Below the pieces are notes generated by a model. That model made no database searches. It saw only the letters and a list, made by a program, of their open reading frames with translations, and was not told where the DNA came from. From the NCBI RefSeq assembly GCF_036199905.1, contig NZ_CP108109.1, forward strand, positions 1,736,001 through 1,800,000: a stretch of 64,000 nucleotides of DNA. The letters run 5' to 3'. The translations under genes and the position numbers were made by a program. Shown one piece after another: positions 24,465-33,030 of the stretch (position 1 is its first letter; the number at the start of each line of letters is the position of its first letter). The stretch is from Streptomyces sp. NBC_00223. Its GTDB lineage: Bacteria > Actinomycetota > Actinomycetes > Streptomycetales > Streptomycetaceae.

Positions 24465-24683
24465 TCAGGCCAGGGGGAAACGGCCTGCGTTGACTGCTGA
24501 GGTGAAGGCGGTCCAGGAGTCGGCGGGGAAGACCAGGGCGGGGCCGTGGGGGTCCTTCGAGTCCCTGACCGCCATTGCCCCGCCCTCAAGGCGGGCACCC
24601 TCGACGCACTCGCCGCCCTGGCCGTTGCTGTAGCTCGACTTGAACCAGTCGGCGTCGGTGAGGGCGTCAGCCTTGATGGTCAT
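24465..24683 (-). CDS. DUF397 protein
   Basis: 72 residues of normal DUF397 form: [20 protein letters not shown], then AVRDSKDPHGPALVFPADSW and a short C-terminal helix. The start at 24683 is preferred because AAGGAG (24695-24700) is 11 nt away. That site lies inside the 3' end of the upstream XRE gene, and only 5 bp separate the genes, so they are translationally linked. It probably acts as a small partner of that regulator, in the manner of the BldB/WhiJ-associated DUF397 proteins. Confidence 0.85.
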   Translation of the reverse strand: MTIKADALTDADWFKSSYSNGQGGECVEGARLEGGAMAVRDSKDPHGPALVFPADSWTAFTSAVNAGRFPLA

Positions 24684-24688
24684 CGGTA

Positions 24689-25573
24689 TCAATGCTCCTT
24701 GATTGCTTCCTTGATCATGCTCAGGGACTCCTGTGGTCCCGGAGCAAGGGCTTGCAGATCGGAGACCGCGTCCGCGTACCGCTCGACATCACGGTCAGCC
24801 CGTTTGACCCATGCGTCTGCCAGGTTCTCCAGGTAGACCATCGGCTTCAGTGCACTTTTCTCGGGGAATTGAAGCATGACGAACGACCCGTCCATCCCCG
24901 CGTGATCACCAGCGCGGAACGGCAGGACCTGCACTCGTACGTTGGGGCGCGACTCCACGAGGTCCACAATGTGGGTGAGCTGGTCCCGCATGATGGGCGA
25001 CTCCCCCACAGGTCGGCGCAGCACCCCCTCGCTGATGATCGCTGTGAACCTTAGCGGCGAGATCGAGCGGCTGAGAACCTCCTGCCGCATCATGCGAATG
25101 GCCACATGCCGGTCGACATCATCGGCGGAGAGCGACGCGTGAGCCCACCGGTGGACCACCCGGACGTATGCCTCGGTCTGCAACAGGCCGGGGATGAATT
25201 CGGCCTGGTACGTCTGAACCGCCACCGACGTCGCCTCCAGGTCGAGGAACGCCTTGAGACCAGGGCCAATGACCGGGCGATAGTTGGGCGACAGCCACCA
25301 GTCCTTCTTGGTTTTGGTTACAGCCGCGTACGACTGCAAACGGTCTGTCGTCTCCAGGTCAGCGCGATAGATCGAGCACAACGCCACAACGTCGGAGGGC
25401 TCGACCACCGTGTTCTCCCCGGTCTCCAGCCGGGTCAGCTTCGACGGACTCCAGATCAGCTTCTTGACCACCTGCGCGCCCTTGATTCCGGCTGACAGCC
25501 GGAGTTGGCGCAACTCGCTGCCGAGTTGCAGACGGCAGAGGGCGGGCGTCGCCGCCTCCACGTCTGTGAGCAT
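24689..25573 (-). CDS. XRE-family regulator with DUF5753
   Basis: 294 residues. ATG 25573 is chosen over upstream codons because AAAGGAG precedes it at the right distance. The helix-turn-helix is at about 20-75 (LGSELRQLRLSAGIKGAQVV, SPSKLTRLETG). The C-terminal DUF5753 domain contains YQAEFIPGLLQTEAYVR, RMMRQEVL and FVMLQFPE. These are WhiJ-like regulators paired with DUF397 proteins and controlling nearby genes or development. Here two DUF397 genes follow directly. The ligand is unknown. Confidence 0.9.
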   Translation of the reverse strand: MLTDVEAATPALCRLQLGSELRQLRLSAGIKGAQVVKKLIWSPSKLTRLETGENTVVEPSDVVALCSIYRADLETTDRLQSYAAVTKTKKDWWLSPNYRPVIGPGLKAFLDLEATSVAVQTYQAEFIPGLLQTEAYVRVVHRWAHASLSADDVDRHVAIRMMRQEVLSRSISPLRFTAIISEGVLRRPVGESPIMRDQLTHIVDLVESRPNVRVQVLPFRAGDHAGMDGSFVMLQFPEKSALKPMVYLENLADAWVKRADRDVERYADAVSDLQALAPGPQESLSMIKEAIKEH

Positions 25574-25876
25574 CCGCTTCTCCTTTGCGCAACATCCAGT
25601 GTGTGGGCCGGAGTTCCAACCCTGCAAGGAACCTTCTGCGCCAGAACGGGAGGTGCCGCAGGGGCACGTGAGGCCACCGTCCGGGCATAGAAGGTCCCGC
25701 AGAAGATTGGCGAGCAGAATTCCCGAGCCCGCTACTAGCTTAGTAGTTCTGCTGCCATGATGACATGCAGTTGGTCACATTGCGCAGCCAACTCCTCGCC
25801 GAGCGTGGTGAAGACGTTGGCGCGCGCCCCTTTCGGCGCGCCACGCGCCCCCCTTGGACGACAGGAGAGCGGAACG
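25574..25876. other. Divergent intergenic region
   Basis: 303 bp between the XRE gene and the plus-strand hypothetical gene. The interval is relatively AT-rich near 25690-25790 and contains the palindrome listed separately. An upstream in-frame ATG at 25757 could extend the plus-strand gene but has no ribosome site. Confidence 0.5.
25732..25746. promoter_or_regulatory. Candidate operator palindrome
   Basis: CTACTA-GCT-TAGTAG is a perfect 6-bp inverted repeat with a 3-bp spacer, AT-rich against a GC-rich background. It is placed between the divergent XRE regulator and the next gene, a natural site for autoregulation by the XRE protein or for an overlapping promoter. Confidence 0.45.
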
Positions 25877-26281
25877 ATGACGGACTCCCCCACCACGCGC
25901 CCGGCGCCGTTGACGGCGGGCGGCAACACCCCTCCCACCTGCGGAAACATGGCGTATCTGCCGACGGCCCTCGTGCCGCTCGCGCTGGCCGCGCACGCGG
26001 AGGGGACGTACGGGCGCGAGGACGTGCAGCGGCAGCTGCGTTGCGGGTTGGAGAAGCACCACGACGGGGCACACCACGGGTTCGTGATGGAACTGGCGGG
26101 TGCGGAGAGCGGATCGGTGTGGACACGGTGGCGGACCGACGAAGCGCCGGAGGCCGTGGTCGTACTACCGGACTGCGACGGGCGGACCGAGGACGGGAAG
26201 GACGTGTGCGAGGAGTTCACCGGGCACCCCGGCGGACACACCTGGCAGTTGGAGGACCCGTGGCACAACGCCCTCGCCTGA
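25877..26281 (+). CDS. Hypothetical protein
   Basis: 134 residues, ATG preceded by AGGAG (25863-25867). Soluble, rich in Asp/Glu/His. Features include a CG-x-MAYLPTALVPLALAAH segment, LRCGLEKHHDGAHHGFVMEL and a C-terminal CEEFTGHPGGHTWQLEDPW. The paired Cys and His residues (C-x-x-x-H, H-x-G-x-H) suggest possible metal binding, but I know no named family. It lies just upstream of an anti-sigma-like ATPase gene and beside the XRE/DUF397 module, a common Streptomyces neighbourhood. Confidence 0.7.
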   Translation: MTDSPTTRPAPLTAGGNTPPTCGNMAYLPTALVPLALAAHAEGTYGREDVQRQLRCGLEKHHDGAHHGFVMELAGAESGSVWTRWRTDEAPEAVVVLPDCDGRTEDGKDVCEEFTGHPGGHTWQLEDPWHNALA

Positions 26282-26318
26282 CGTCACGCGTACCGAACCC
26301 AGCAAGGAGGTGGGGCCG

Positions 26319-26783
26319 ATGCGTCAGCCCGCCGTAAGGCAAGAGCGCGACACCGTTTCCGGCGCGGGGAGCGTCGAGGACTCGGGCACCGTACTGACCA
26401 GGGACTCGCACGCGCCCGGCCTGGCCCGGCACTACGTCGCGGGGGTGCTGATCGGGCTGCGGGTGCCGCCGTGCGTCGTCGAGGCGGCGCGGATCATCAC
26501 GAGCGAACTGGTCACCAACAGCGTCAAGTACGGCTGCGCCCAGTGGGTTTGGGTGCGGGTACGGATGCGCGCGGGTGGGGGCGGGGTGACGCTCACGGTG
26601 TCGGACAGCACGCCCTACCGGCCGTTGCCCACGGCGGGTACGGCGGGTGACGACGACGAGAACGGCCGCGGGCTGTTCCTGGTGGACGCGCTGGCGGCCC
26701 GCTGGGGGCACGGCTGCGCGGGGGCTGACCCGTCGTACGGGACCGCCGTCTGGGCCGAGTTGACGTGGGAGGCCGGGGCATGA
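26319..26783 (+). CDS. HATPase-domain protein (anti-sigma-factor-like)
   Basis: 154 residues with AAGGAGG ahead of the ATG. The GHKL ATPase fold of the RsbW/SpoIIAB type is shown by the N box ELVTNSVKYG, the G1-like VSDSTPYRP and the G2 box ENGRGLFLVDALAARWG. Such stand-alone ATP-binding proteins are very abundant in Streptomyces and often sit beside XRE-DUF397 pairs. They may bind or phosphorylate anti-sigma-antagonist partners. No partner is encoded directly here. The next gene overlaps it by ATGA, so the two are coupled. Confidence 0.85.
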   Translation: MRQPAVRQERDTVSGAGSVEDSGTVLTRDSHAPGLARHYVAGVLIGLRVPPCVVEAARIITSELVTNSVKYGCAQWVWVRVRMRAGGGGVTLTVSDSTPYRPLPTAGTAGDDDENGRGLFLVDALAARWGHGCAGADPSYGTAVWAELTWEAGA

Positions 26784-27187
26784 CGCCGGGGGTGATCAGA
26801 GAGACGGCGGTGTGGTCGTGGCTGGATCGCACGGGGTTCGGGCACGCGGCCTTTCTGCTGCTGGTCCATCCGGACCCGGCGGTGGGTGACTGGCTGGCGC
26901 GTTCGCTGCGGTTGGCGAAGCCGAGGCGGCGGTTGCCGGAGATCGGCGACCGGGTGACCGTACTGTCGGCCGAGCGGGCGGCCCTGCGGTTCGACGGGGC
27001 GACGCATCTGATGCAGGTGCCGGTGGGCGAGCACTGGTCGCGGTTCCTTCTCCTGGGCGGGCCGGCGGCGGTGATCGTCGGGATGGCGCCGCTCGCGCGG
27101 GAGGCGGAGCCGAAGGAGGTCGGCGCCTATCTGGCGCGGGCGTCGGCGGCGGATCGGCTGCGGATGGGGATAAGTCGGCTGCCGTGA
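26780..27187 (+). CDS. Hypothetical protein coupled to the ATPase gene
   Basis: 135 residues, starting within the stop of the preceding gene (ATGA). No signal or membrane segment is clear. The sequence has a FGHAAFLLLVHPDPAVGDWL region and a central VTVLSAERAALRFDG strand. I do not recognise a family. Overlap with the HATPase gene implies a functional link to that regulator. Confidence 0.7.
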   Translation: MTPGVIRETAVWSWLDRTGFGHAAFLLLVHPDPAVGDWLARSLRLAKPRRRLPEIGDRVTVLSAERAALRFDGATHLMQVPVGEHWSRFLLLGGPAAVIVGMAPLAREAEPKEVGAYLARASAADRLRMGISRLP

Positions 27188-27265
27188 GGGGCCCTTGGGC
27201 GGGCAGCGGCACAACGCGCAGGACCGCACACGGCCGTACGGTCCCGTACGACCCGGCCGTACCGC

Positions 27266-28015
27266 TCAGCCCGCAGGCGCGGCGGGGCGGGGGCGGACGA
27301 GGCCCGACTCGTAGGCCGCGACGACGAGTTGCGCGCGGTCGTGCGCGCCGAGCTTGGCCATCGTGTGGTTGATGTGGGTCTTCACGGTAAGTGGACTGAC
27401 GCCCAGCCGCTCGGCGATGAGGGCGTTGGACAGGCCGCCCGCGACCTCGACCAGCACTTCGCGTTCGCGCACGGTGAGGGTGTCGAGGCCGGGGACGGTA
27501 CGGGGACCGCCGTCGGCCGCCTGCTGCTGGGCGACGAAGCGGGCGATCAGGCTCTTCGTCGCCGACGGGGACAACAGGGCCTCGCCTGCGGCAACGGTCC
27601 TGATGGCGCAGAGGAGTTCATCGGGTTCCGCGCCCTTGCCGAGGAAGCCGGCGGCCCCGGCGAGGATGGCCCGTACGACGTACTCGTCGGCCTCGAAGGT
27701 GGTCAGGACGAGGACGGCGGTGCCGCGCAGATCAGGGTCGGCGGTGATCTCACGGGTGGCCGCGATGCCGTCGGTGCCGGGCATGCGGATGTCCATGAGG
27801 ACGACATGGGGGCGGGTGGCGCGGGTCAGGAACACCGCCTCCGCGCCGTCCGCGGCCTCGCCGACGACGGCCATGTCGGCCTCGGACTCGACGAGGACGC
27901 GCAGCGCGCCGCGCAACAGGGCCTGGTCGTCGGCCAGTACGACATCGATCCGAGGCGGGCGCGGCCCGGTGCCACCGCGCGCGTCGGCGCCGACGGACAC
28001 AGCGGGGTCGGTCAT
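27266..28015 (-). CDS. NarL/LuxR-type response regulator
   Basis: 249 residues. The receiver domain has the acidic pair ADDQ at 28-31, phospho-acceptor Asp75 in LMDIRMPG, and the conserved T (VLTTFE) and K (FLGKGAE). A LuxR-type helix-turn-helix follows at about 180-245 with LTVREREVLVEVAGGLSNAL and VSPLTVKTHINHTMAKLGAH. It is the cognate partner of the histidine kinase whose stop overlaps its start (ATGA). The pair lies upstream of pspAA-pspA in the same direction, suggesting but not proving a link to envelope stress. Confidence 0.92.
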   Translation of the reverse strand: MTDPAVSVGADARGGTGPRPPRIDVVLADDQALLRGALRVLVESEADMAVVGEAADGAEAVFLTRATRPHVVLMDIRMPGTDGIAATREITADPDLRGTAVLVLTTFEADEYVVRAILAGAAGFLGKGAEPDELLCAIRTVAAGEALLSPSATKSLIARFVAQQQAADGGPRTVPGLDTLTVREREVLVEVAGGLSNALIAERLGVSPLTVKTHINHTMAKLGAHDRAQLVVAAYESGLVRPRPAAPAG

Positions 28016-29364
28016 GTCACGGGCTCCGCCGGCGGGTTGGGGTGGGAGCGGGGAGCGGTGGAGAGAGGAAGGCGTACCCAGACGCGGAAGCCGCCGCCGG
28101 GGCGGGCGCCGGTACGGCAGACACCGCCCAGCGCGCTGGCGCGTTCGTGCATGCCGAGCAGGCCGTGGCCGCCGAAGGGCGCGTCCGTCGGCTGCGTCGG
28201 GCTCGGAATCCCGGGCGGGACGGCCGAGTTGGACGGTGGGGCCGACAGCGGGCCCCGTACGCCGTCGTCGTCCACGACCACTTGCAGCTCGTCGGGCTCG
28301 CGCCTGATGCGTACGACCACGGCCGCGTCGGGGCCCGCGTGCTTCTGGACGTTCGTCAACGACTCCTGGATCACGCGGTACACGGTGAGATCGACGCTCG
28401 CGGGCAGCGGCGTGGCCGGGTGGGTGCCGTGTTCCTCGACGGTGACCTGGAGGCCCGCGCGGCGGAAGCCGTCGAGGAGTTGGTCGAGCACGTCGAGCCC
28501 GGGGGCGGGTTCCATCGGCGCCTCGGGTTCGCCCTGCTGCCGCAACAGGCCGACAGTCGCGCGCAGTTCGTCCAGCGCGGACCTGCTGGCCTCGCGTACG
28601 TGGGCGAGTGCCTGCTTGGCCTGGTCGGGGCGGCTGTCCATCACGTGGGCGGCCACGCCCGCCTGGACGTTGACCAGGGCGATGTGATGGGCGACGACGT
28701 CGTGCAACTCACGGGCGATCCGCATCCGTTCCTCGGCGACCCGGCGTTTGGCCTCTTCCTCGCGGGTACGTTCGGCGCGGGCCGCGCGTTCCTCGATGGC
28801 GGCGACGTACGCGCGACGGCTGCGTACGGCGTCACCGGCCGCCGCGGCCATGCCGGTCCAGGCGAAGACGGCGAAGTTGACCTGGCCGTACCAGGGTCCC
28901 GGGCCGAAGATCATGGCGAGCGCGGTGAGGCCGACGCAGGCCGCGAGGCCGATGACACGGGTGGTGGGACGGTCGGTACGGGCCGCGACCGTGCAGACCG
29001 CGACGGCCGCGGCGAGGATCACGGGGATCGGGCCGTCGACCGGGCGCAATGCGATGAACAGCGCGGACAGGACGCAGGTGAAGGCGAGCACCGCCCAGGG
29101 CAGGCGGCGGCGCAGACACAGGGACGCGCAGGCGAGCGCGACGAGAACGGTGTCGACCGGGCCGAGCCGGTAGGTGTGGACGCCCGCGACCGTACCGAGG
29201 ACGATCAGCCCGAAGGCGGTGGCGGCCAGCCCGGCGTCCGCGGTGCCCTGGTGGGCGTGCAGCCACTGGCGCGGGCCGCTGAGGGCCTTGGGGGACGTCC
29301 GGGACGGATACGGCACGGTAGCCAACGGTAAGGGACGCGCGCCCCCACCCCGTACCCCCGGCAC
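28012..29364 (-). CDS. NarL-type sensor histidine kinase
   Basis: Up to 450 residues; the start is uncertain because no good ribosome site precedes the first codons. An N-terminal set of about five hydrophobic segments forms the sensor membrane domain. A coiled segment leads to a HisKA_3 dimerisation domain with His221 in RIARELHDVVAHHIALVNVQ. The HATPase domain has TVYRVIQESLTNVQKHAG (N box) and GHGLLGMHERASALGG (G box), with a poorly conserved spacer between them. It transfers phosphate to the adjacent response regulator. Confidence 0.9.
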   Translation of the reverse strand: MPGVRGGGARPLPLATVPYPSRTSPKALSGPRQWLHAHQGTADAGLAATAFGLIVLGTVAGVHTYRLGPVDTVLVALACASLCLRRRLPWAVLAFTCVLSALFIALRPVDGPIPVILAAAVAVCTVAARTDRPTTRVIGLAACVGLTALAMIFGPGPWYGQVNFAVFAWTGMAAAAGDAVRSRRAYVAAIEERAARAERTREEEAKRRVAEERMRIARELHDVVAHHIALVNVQAGVAAHVMDSRPDQAKQALAHVREASRSALDELRATVGLLRQQGEPEAPMEPAPGLDVLDQLLDGFRRAGLQVTVEEHGTHPATPLPASVDLTVYRVIQESLTNVQKHAGPDAAVVVRIRREPDELQVVVDDDGVRGPLSAPPSNSAVPPGIPSPTQPTDAPFGGHGLLGMHERASALGGVCRTGARPGGGFRVWVRLPLSTAPRSHPNPPAEPVT

Positions 29365-29489
29365 CCCCTACCTCGCCCCCGGGCCCGCCGCCCCGGCCGC
29401 GCGAGGGTCTGGCCGGGGCGGGCGGGGCTTTGGCCGGGGCGGGGCTTTGGCTGCGCGGCGGGCGGGGTCGGCCGGAGATCAGCCCGAGA

Positions 29490-29768
29490 TCAGCCGGGAA
29501 TGAGGCCGGCTTCGGTGAGCATCTCGCGGACCTCGTCGAGCGACGCGTCCGGGGACGGGAGGATCAGCTCGGACGGCTCCAGGGCGTCGTCCGGCAGCGG
29601 GCTGCCGAGCTTGCGCACCTCGTCCAGCAGGGCGCCCAGCGTCCGCCGGAAGCCCTCCTCGTCGCCGGCCTGGACCTCCGCGAGCAACTGGTCGTCCAGC
29701 GTGTTCAACCCGGTGAAGTGGGCGTCGTCCAACTTCACCTGGCCCTCCCCCATGATCCGTACGATCAT
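29490..29768 (-). CDS. PspA-associated protein (PspAA)
   Basis: 92 residues starting MIVRIMGEGQVKLDD behind GAGGAGG. The domain is the PspAA type, ending in DEVREMLTEAGLIPG. It follows the pspA gene at 31 bp in the same direction, the fixed arrangement in actinomycetes. It is cytoplasmic, presumably binding PspA or its membrane complex. The exact role is unknown. Confidence 0.88.
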   Translation of the reverse strand: MIVRIMGEGQVKLDDAHFTGLNTLDDQLLAEVQAGDEEGFRRTLGALLDEVRKLGSPLPDDALEPSELILPSPDASLDEVREMLTEAGLIPG

Positions 29769-29799
29769 GACGGCCTCCTCGTAGCCGGTGGCGTGACGC

Positions 29800-30600
29800 C
29801 TACTGCTTGTCGAACCTGGGGGTGTCCTGCGGCTGGCCCTGGGCCTTCGTGCCGCCCTGGCCCTGGCCGCCCTCGATGGCCTGCTGGGAGCCACTGCCGC
29901 CGGCCAGCTCCGCCTTCATCCGCTGGAGCTCCAGCTCGACGTCGCTGCCGCCGGAGAGCCGGTCCAGCTCCGCCTGGATGTCGTCCTTGGCCAGACCGCT
30001 CGGGTCGTCCAGGGCACCGGACGCCATCAGCTCGTCCAGCGCGCCCGCACGGGCCCGCAGCTGCTCGGTCTTGTCCTCGGCCCGCTGGATCGCCATGCCG
30101 ACGTCGCCCATCTCCTCCGAGATGCCGGAGAAGGCCTCGCCGATCTGGGTCTGCGCCTGGGCCGCCGTGTAGGTGGCCTTGATGGTCTCCTTCTTCGTAC
30201 GGAAGGCGTCCACCTTGGCCTGGAGGCGCTGGGAGGCGAGCGTGAGCTTCTCCTCCTCGCCCTGGAGCTGGGTGTGCTGCGTCTCCAGGTCAGTGACCTG
30301 CTGCTGGAGCGCGGCACGGCGCGACAGCGCCTCGCGGGCCAGATCCTCCCGGCCGAGCGCGAGCGCCTTGCGGCCCTGGTCCTCGTAGGTCGCCGACTTC
30401 TTCTGCAACTCGGTGAGCTGCAATTCGAGCCGCTTGCGGGACGTGGCCACGTCCGCAACGCCCCTGCGCACCTTCTGCAGCAGCTCCAGCTGCTTCTGGT
30501 ACGAGTAGTCGAGCGTCTCGCGCGGGTCCTCGGCCCTGTCCAGGGCCTTGTTGGCCTTCGCGCGGAAGATCATTCCCATCCGCTTCATGACACCGCTCAT
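29800..30600 (-). CDS. pspA: PspA/IM30 phage-shock protein
   Basis: 266 residues starting MSGVMKRMGMIFRAKANKAL. The long coiled-coil region (about 25-220) includes the family block DPRETLDYSYQKQLELLQKV, and an amphipathic N-terminal helix is present. The C-terminus has a Gly/Gln-rich unstructured tail. PspA proteins bind stressed or leaky membrane, oligomerise into ESCRT-III-like assemblies and maintain proton-motive force. It is in an operon with PspAA. A second in-frame ATG (30588, MKRMGM) is a possible start. Confidence 0.93.
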   Translation of the reverse strand: MSGVMKRMGMIFRAKANKALDRAEDPRETLDYSYQKQLELLQKVRRGVADVATSRKRLELQLTELQKKSATYEDQGRKALALGREDLAREALSRRAALQQQVTDLETQHTQLQGEEEKLTLASQRLQAKVDAFRTKKETIKATYTAAQAQTQIGEAFSGISEEMGDVGMAIQRAEDKTEQLRARAGALDELMASGALDDPSGLAKDDIQAELDRLSGGSDVELELQRMKAELAGGSGSQQAIEGGQGQGGTKAQGQPQDTPRFDKQ

Positions 30601-30794
30601 GGGCCTCGCGCGCCCCCTTCTCGGCAAATGCTCCAGCACCTCTACAGACCCCAGCCTACGGGCCCTGGTTCCATTACCGCACTGTTCGGTCCCGGATGCG
30701 CTCATCCGCAAGGACGATCACGGTTCGATGACCTCCGGCCCAGGGAGTAGGTGAGGGGCTGGGGTGCGGGCGCGGGAGCACGTAACCTGGAGGT

Positions 30795-31379
30795 GTGTTC
30801 CGACGTCGTTCCGAAGATGAGCAGGCTTCCTCCAGCACCGCGGTCCTGGACGAACAGCCCCGTGACCCGCAGGCTCCCAAGGGTCGTCCCACTCCCAAGC
30901 GCAACGAGGCGCAGACGCAGCGGCGCAAAGCCGTGGTCGCGCCGACCGACCGCAAGGCGGCCGGCAAGCAGGCCCGTGAGACCCGCCGGCTGGCGATGGC
31001 CAAGCAGCGCGAGGCCCTGGCCAACGGCGACGAGCGCCACCTGCCCGTTCGCGACAAGGGTCCGGTGCGCAAGTTCGCCCGCGACTACGTGGACTCCCGG
31101 GCCCGGGTGGCCGAGTTCTTCCTGCCGCTGGCCGTACTGATCCTGGTCATGAGCATCATCGGCTCGATGCAGAGCCTGTCGCTGCTGCTGTGGCTGATCG
31201 TGATCGTGGCGATCGTCGTCGACTCGCTCGTGACGGGGCTGCGGCTGCGGTCGGAGCTGCACAAGCGGTTCGAGGGCAAGAACACGAAGGGTGCGGTCGC
31301 GTACGGCTTGATGCGTACGCTTCAGATGCGCAGGCTGCGGCTGCCGAAGCCGCAGGTCGAGCGCGGCACCAAGCTCTGA
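30795..31379 (+). CDS. DUF3043 membrane protein
   Basis: 194 residues from GTG 30795 directly after GGAGGT. The N-terminal half is a basic, Lys/Arg-rich cytoplasmic tail (PKRNEAQTQRRKAVVAPTDR). The block VRKFARDYVDSRARVAEFFL leads into two transmembrane helices around residues 110-155, with a basic C-terminal tail. This is the actinobacterial DUF3043 family, conserved next to pspA. Function is unknown. Confidence 0.88.
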   Translation: MFRRRSEDEQASSSTAVLDEQPRDPQAPKGRPTPKRNEAQTQRRKAVVAPTDRKAAGKQARETRRLAMAKQREALANGDERHLPVRDKGPVRKFARDYVDSRARVAEFFLPLAVLILVMSIIGSMQSLSLLLWLIVIVAIVVDSLVTGLRLRSELHKRFEGKNTKGAVAYGLMRTLQMRRLRLPKPQVERGTKL

Positions 31380-31573
31380 GCGGGGAGTACGGGGACCTCG
31401 GGGCGGGCGGCCCTGCGGGGTCGGGTGAGTTTTACGGGACGGCGGGCGGGGGACCGGGGTTCGCCGAGGGGGGCTTCGGCGCGGCCGGGTTCGGGGGTGC
31501 GCCTTTTGGTGGCGAGTCCTTCGGCGCCGGTCCCTCTGGCGCTGGTCCCTTTGGCGAGGGTTTCGCCGGGCCC

Positions 31574-32425
31574 GTGACAGGGCCGGGGGGCGGACCCGGG
31601 GCCGAGCTGGTGCCCGGGGGCGCGGGGTTCCCCGGCGGGGCCGACCAGTGGCTGGCGAAGCTCGGCGGGCTGCGGAACACCGTCCGCCAGGAGCTGGTCG
31701 CCCGGCAGCTCGACGAACAGCTCGCACTCCACTTCCCGCAGCCCGCCGGTGCCCATGCCCGGCGGCGGCTGCGGGTGCTCGACATCGGCCCCGGCCAGGG
31801 CACGCAGGCGCTGCGGCTGGCCCGCGCGGGCCATGTGGTGACCGGACTCGAACCGGACGCGGCCATGCTCAGTGCCCTGCGGGCGGCGGTGGCGGTCGAG
31901 CCGGCGGACGTACGCGAACGTTTTGTCGTCCTGCGGGGCGACGGCCGCGAGACCGGGCGGCACTTCGGGCCCGCCTGCTTCGACGTCGTGCTCTGCCACG
32001 GCGTGCTGATGTACGTACCCGATCCCGAACCGATGCTGGCCGCGCTCGCGCGCGTGCTCGCGCCCGGCGGGATGCTGTCGCTGCTCGTACGGAACGGTGA
32101 CGCGCTCGCCATGCGGCCCGGGCTGCTCGGGGACTGGGCGGGCGCGGTGGAAGCGTTCGGCTCGGACGCGTACACGAACCGGCTGGGGCTGGCGACGCGG
32201 GCGGACCGGCGGGAGCCGTTGACGGCGACGCTGGACGGGATCGGGGTGCCGTTGCGGGCGTGGTACGGGGTGCGGGTCTTTACGGACGCGGCTTCGGATC
32301 GGGCGCGGGCGCCGCGGGATTCGCGGGAGCTGGGCGTCTTGCTCGACGCGGAGGAGAGGGCGGGGCGGACGGATCCCTACCGGGGGGTGGCGGCGTTGTT
32401 GCATCTTTGTGGGGTACGGGGCTAA
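31574..32425 (+). CDS. Class I SAM-dependent methyltransferase
   Basis: About 283 residues from GTG 31574; the start is uncertain (GTG 31610 is another choice) because the frame is open much further upstream but is Gly/Phe-rich low complexity there. Motif I is RVLDIGPGQGTQALRLARAG, followed by VTGLEPDAAML, FDVVLCHGVLMYVPDPEPML and ALARVLAPGGMLSLL. This is the Methyltransf_11/25 pattern, resembling CmoA/SmtA-type enzymes that act on small molecules or tRNA. The substrate is unknown. It follows DUF3043 in the same direction. Confidence 0.8.
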   Translation: MTGPGGGPGAELVPGGAGFPGGADQWLAKLGGLRNTVRQELVARQLDEQLALHFPQPAGAHARRRLRVLDIGPGQGTQALRLARAGHVVTGLEPDAAMLSALRAAVAVEPADVRERFVVLRGDGRETGRHFGPACFDVVLCHGVLMYVPDPEPMLAALARVLAPGGMLSLLVRNGDALAMRPGLLGDWAGAVEAFGSDAYTNRLGLATRADRREPLTATLDGIGVPLRAWYGVRVFTDAASDRARAPRDSRELGVLLDAEERAGRTDPYRGVAALLHLCGVRG

Positions 32426-33030
32426 TCGCTTCGCGCGGGTGGGGTTGTGGTGGGTGGACGGGGGCGCGTCCGTCGCCTTTGCGGCTCACCGCCGCGGGGG
32501 TGCGGGTGTATGCGGGGTGGGCGTTCGTCGCCTTTGCGGCTCACCGCCGCGGGGGTGCGGGTGGTATGCCGGGCGCGGCCCGTCTTGGGCTTGTCGCGCA
32601 GTTCCGCCCCCAGGCTCCGCCCGGGGGTACCCCCAGCGCCCCCTACGGGACCCTCTCCCCCGGTGCCCCTGACGGCGGTCCGCCGTGCCACGGGCGGTTG
32701 GATGCCGGGTGCGCCTGCAATTGGGCTGAGCGCGCAGTTCCCCGCGCCCCTAACGGGGCCCTCCTCCCCCAGCGCCTCTATGGGGCCCTCCTTCCTCCGG
32801 TGCCCCTGACGGCGATCCGCCATGCCCGTAGCGGTTGGATGCCGGGTGCGCCATGCGTCGTGGCTTGTCGCGCAGTTCCGCCCCCAGGCTCCGCCCGGGG
32901 GTACCCCCAGCGCCCCCTACGGGACCCACTCCCCCGGTGCCCCTGACGGCGGTCCGCCGCGCCACGGGCGGTTGGATGCCGGGTGCGCCTGCAATTCGGC
33001 TGAGCGCGCAGTTCCCCGCGCCCCTACTGG
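32426..33030. repeat. Intergenic block of dispersed GC-rich repeats
   Basis: 605 bp with no credible gene. A unit starting GCTTGTCGCGCAGTTCCGCC, followed by an imperfect palindrome around GGGGGTACCCCC, occurs at about 32589 and again 274 bp later at about 32863. Each is followed by a shorter unit, GCGCGCAGTTCCCCGCGCCC (about 32727 and 33001). The same family recurs at 47157-47460. The direct duplication spans about 150 bp of near identity. Also present are two copies of a CGTCGCCTTTGCGGCTCACC segment (about 32468 and 32526). The units can fold into strong hairpins and may terminate both flanking genes. Confidence 0.8.
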
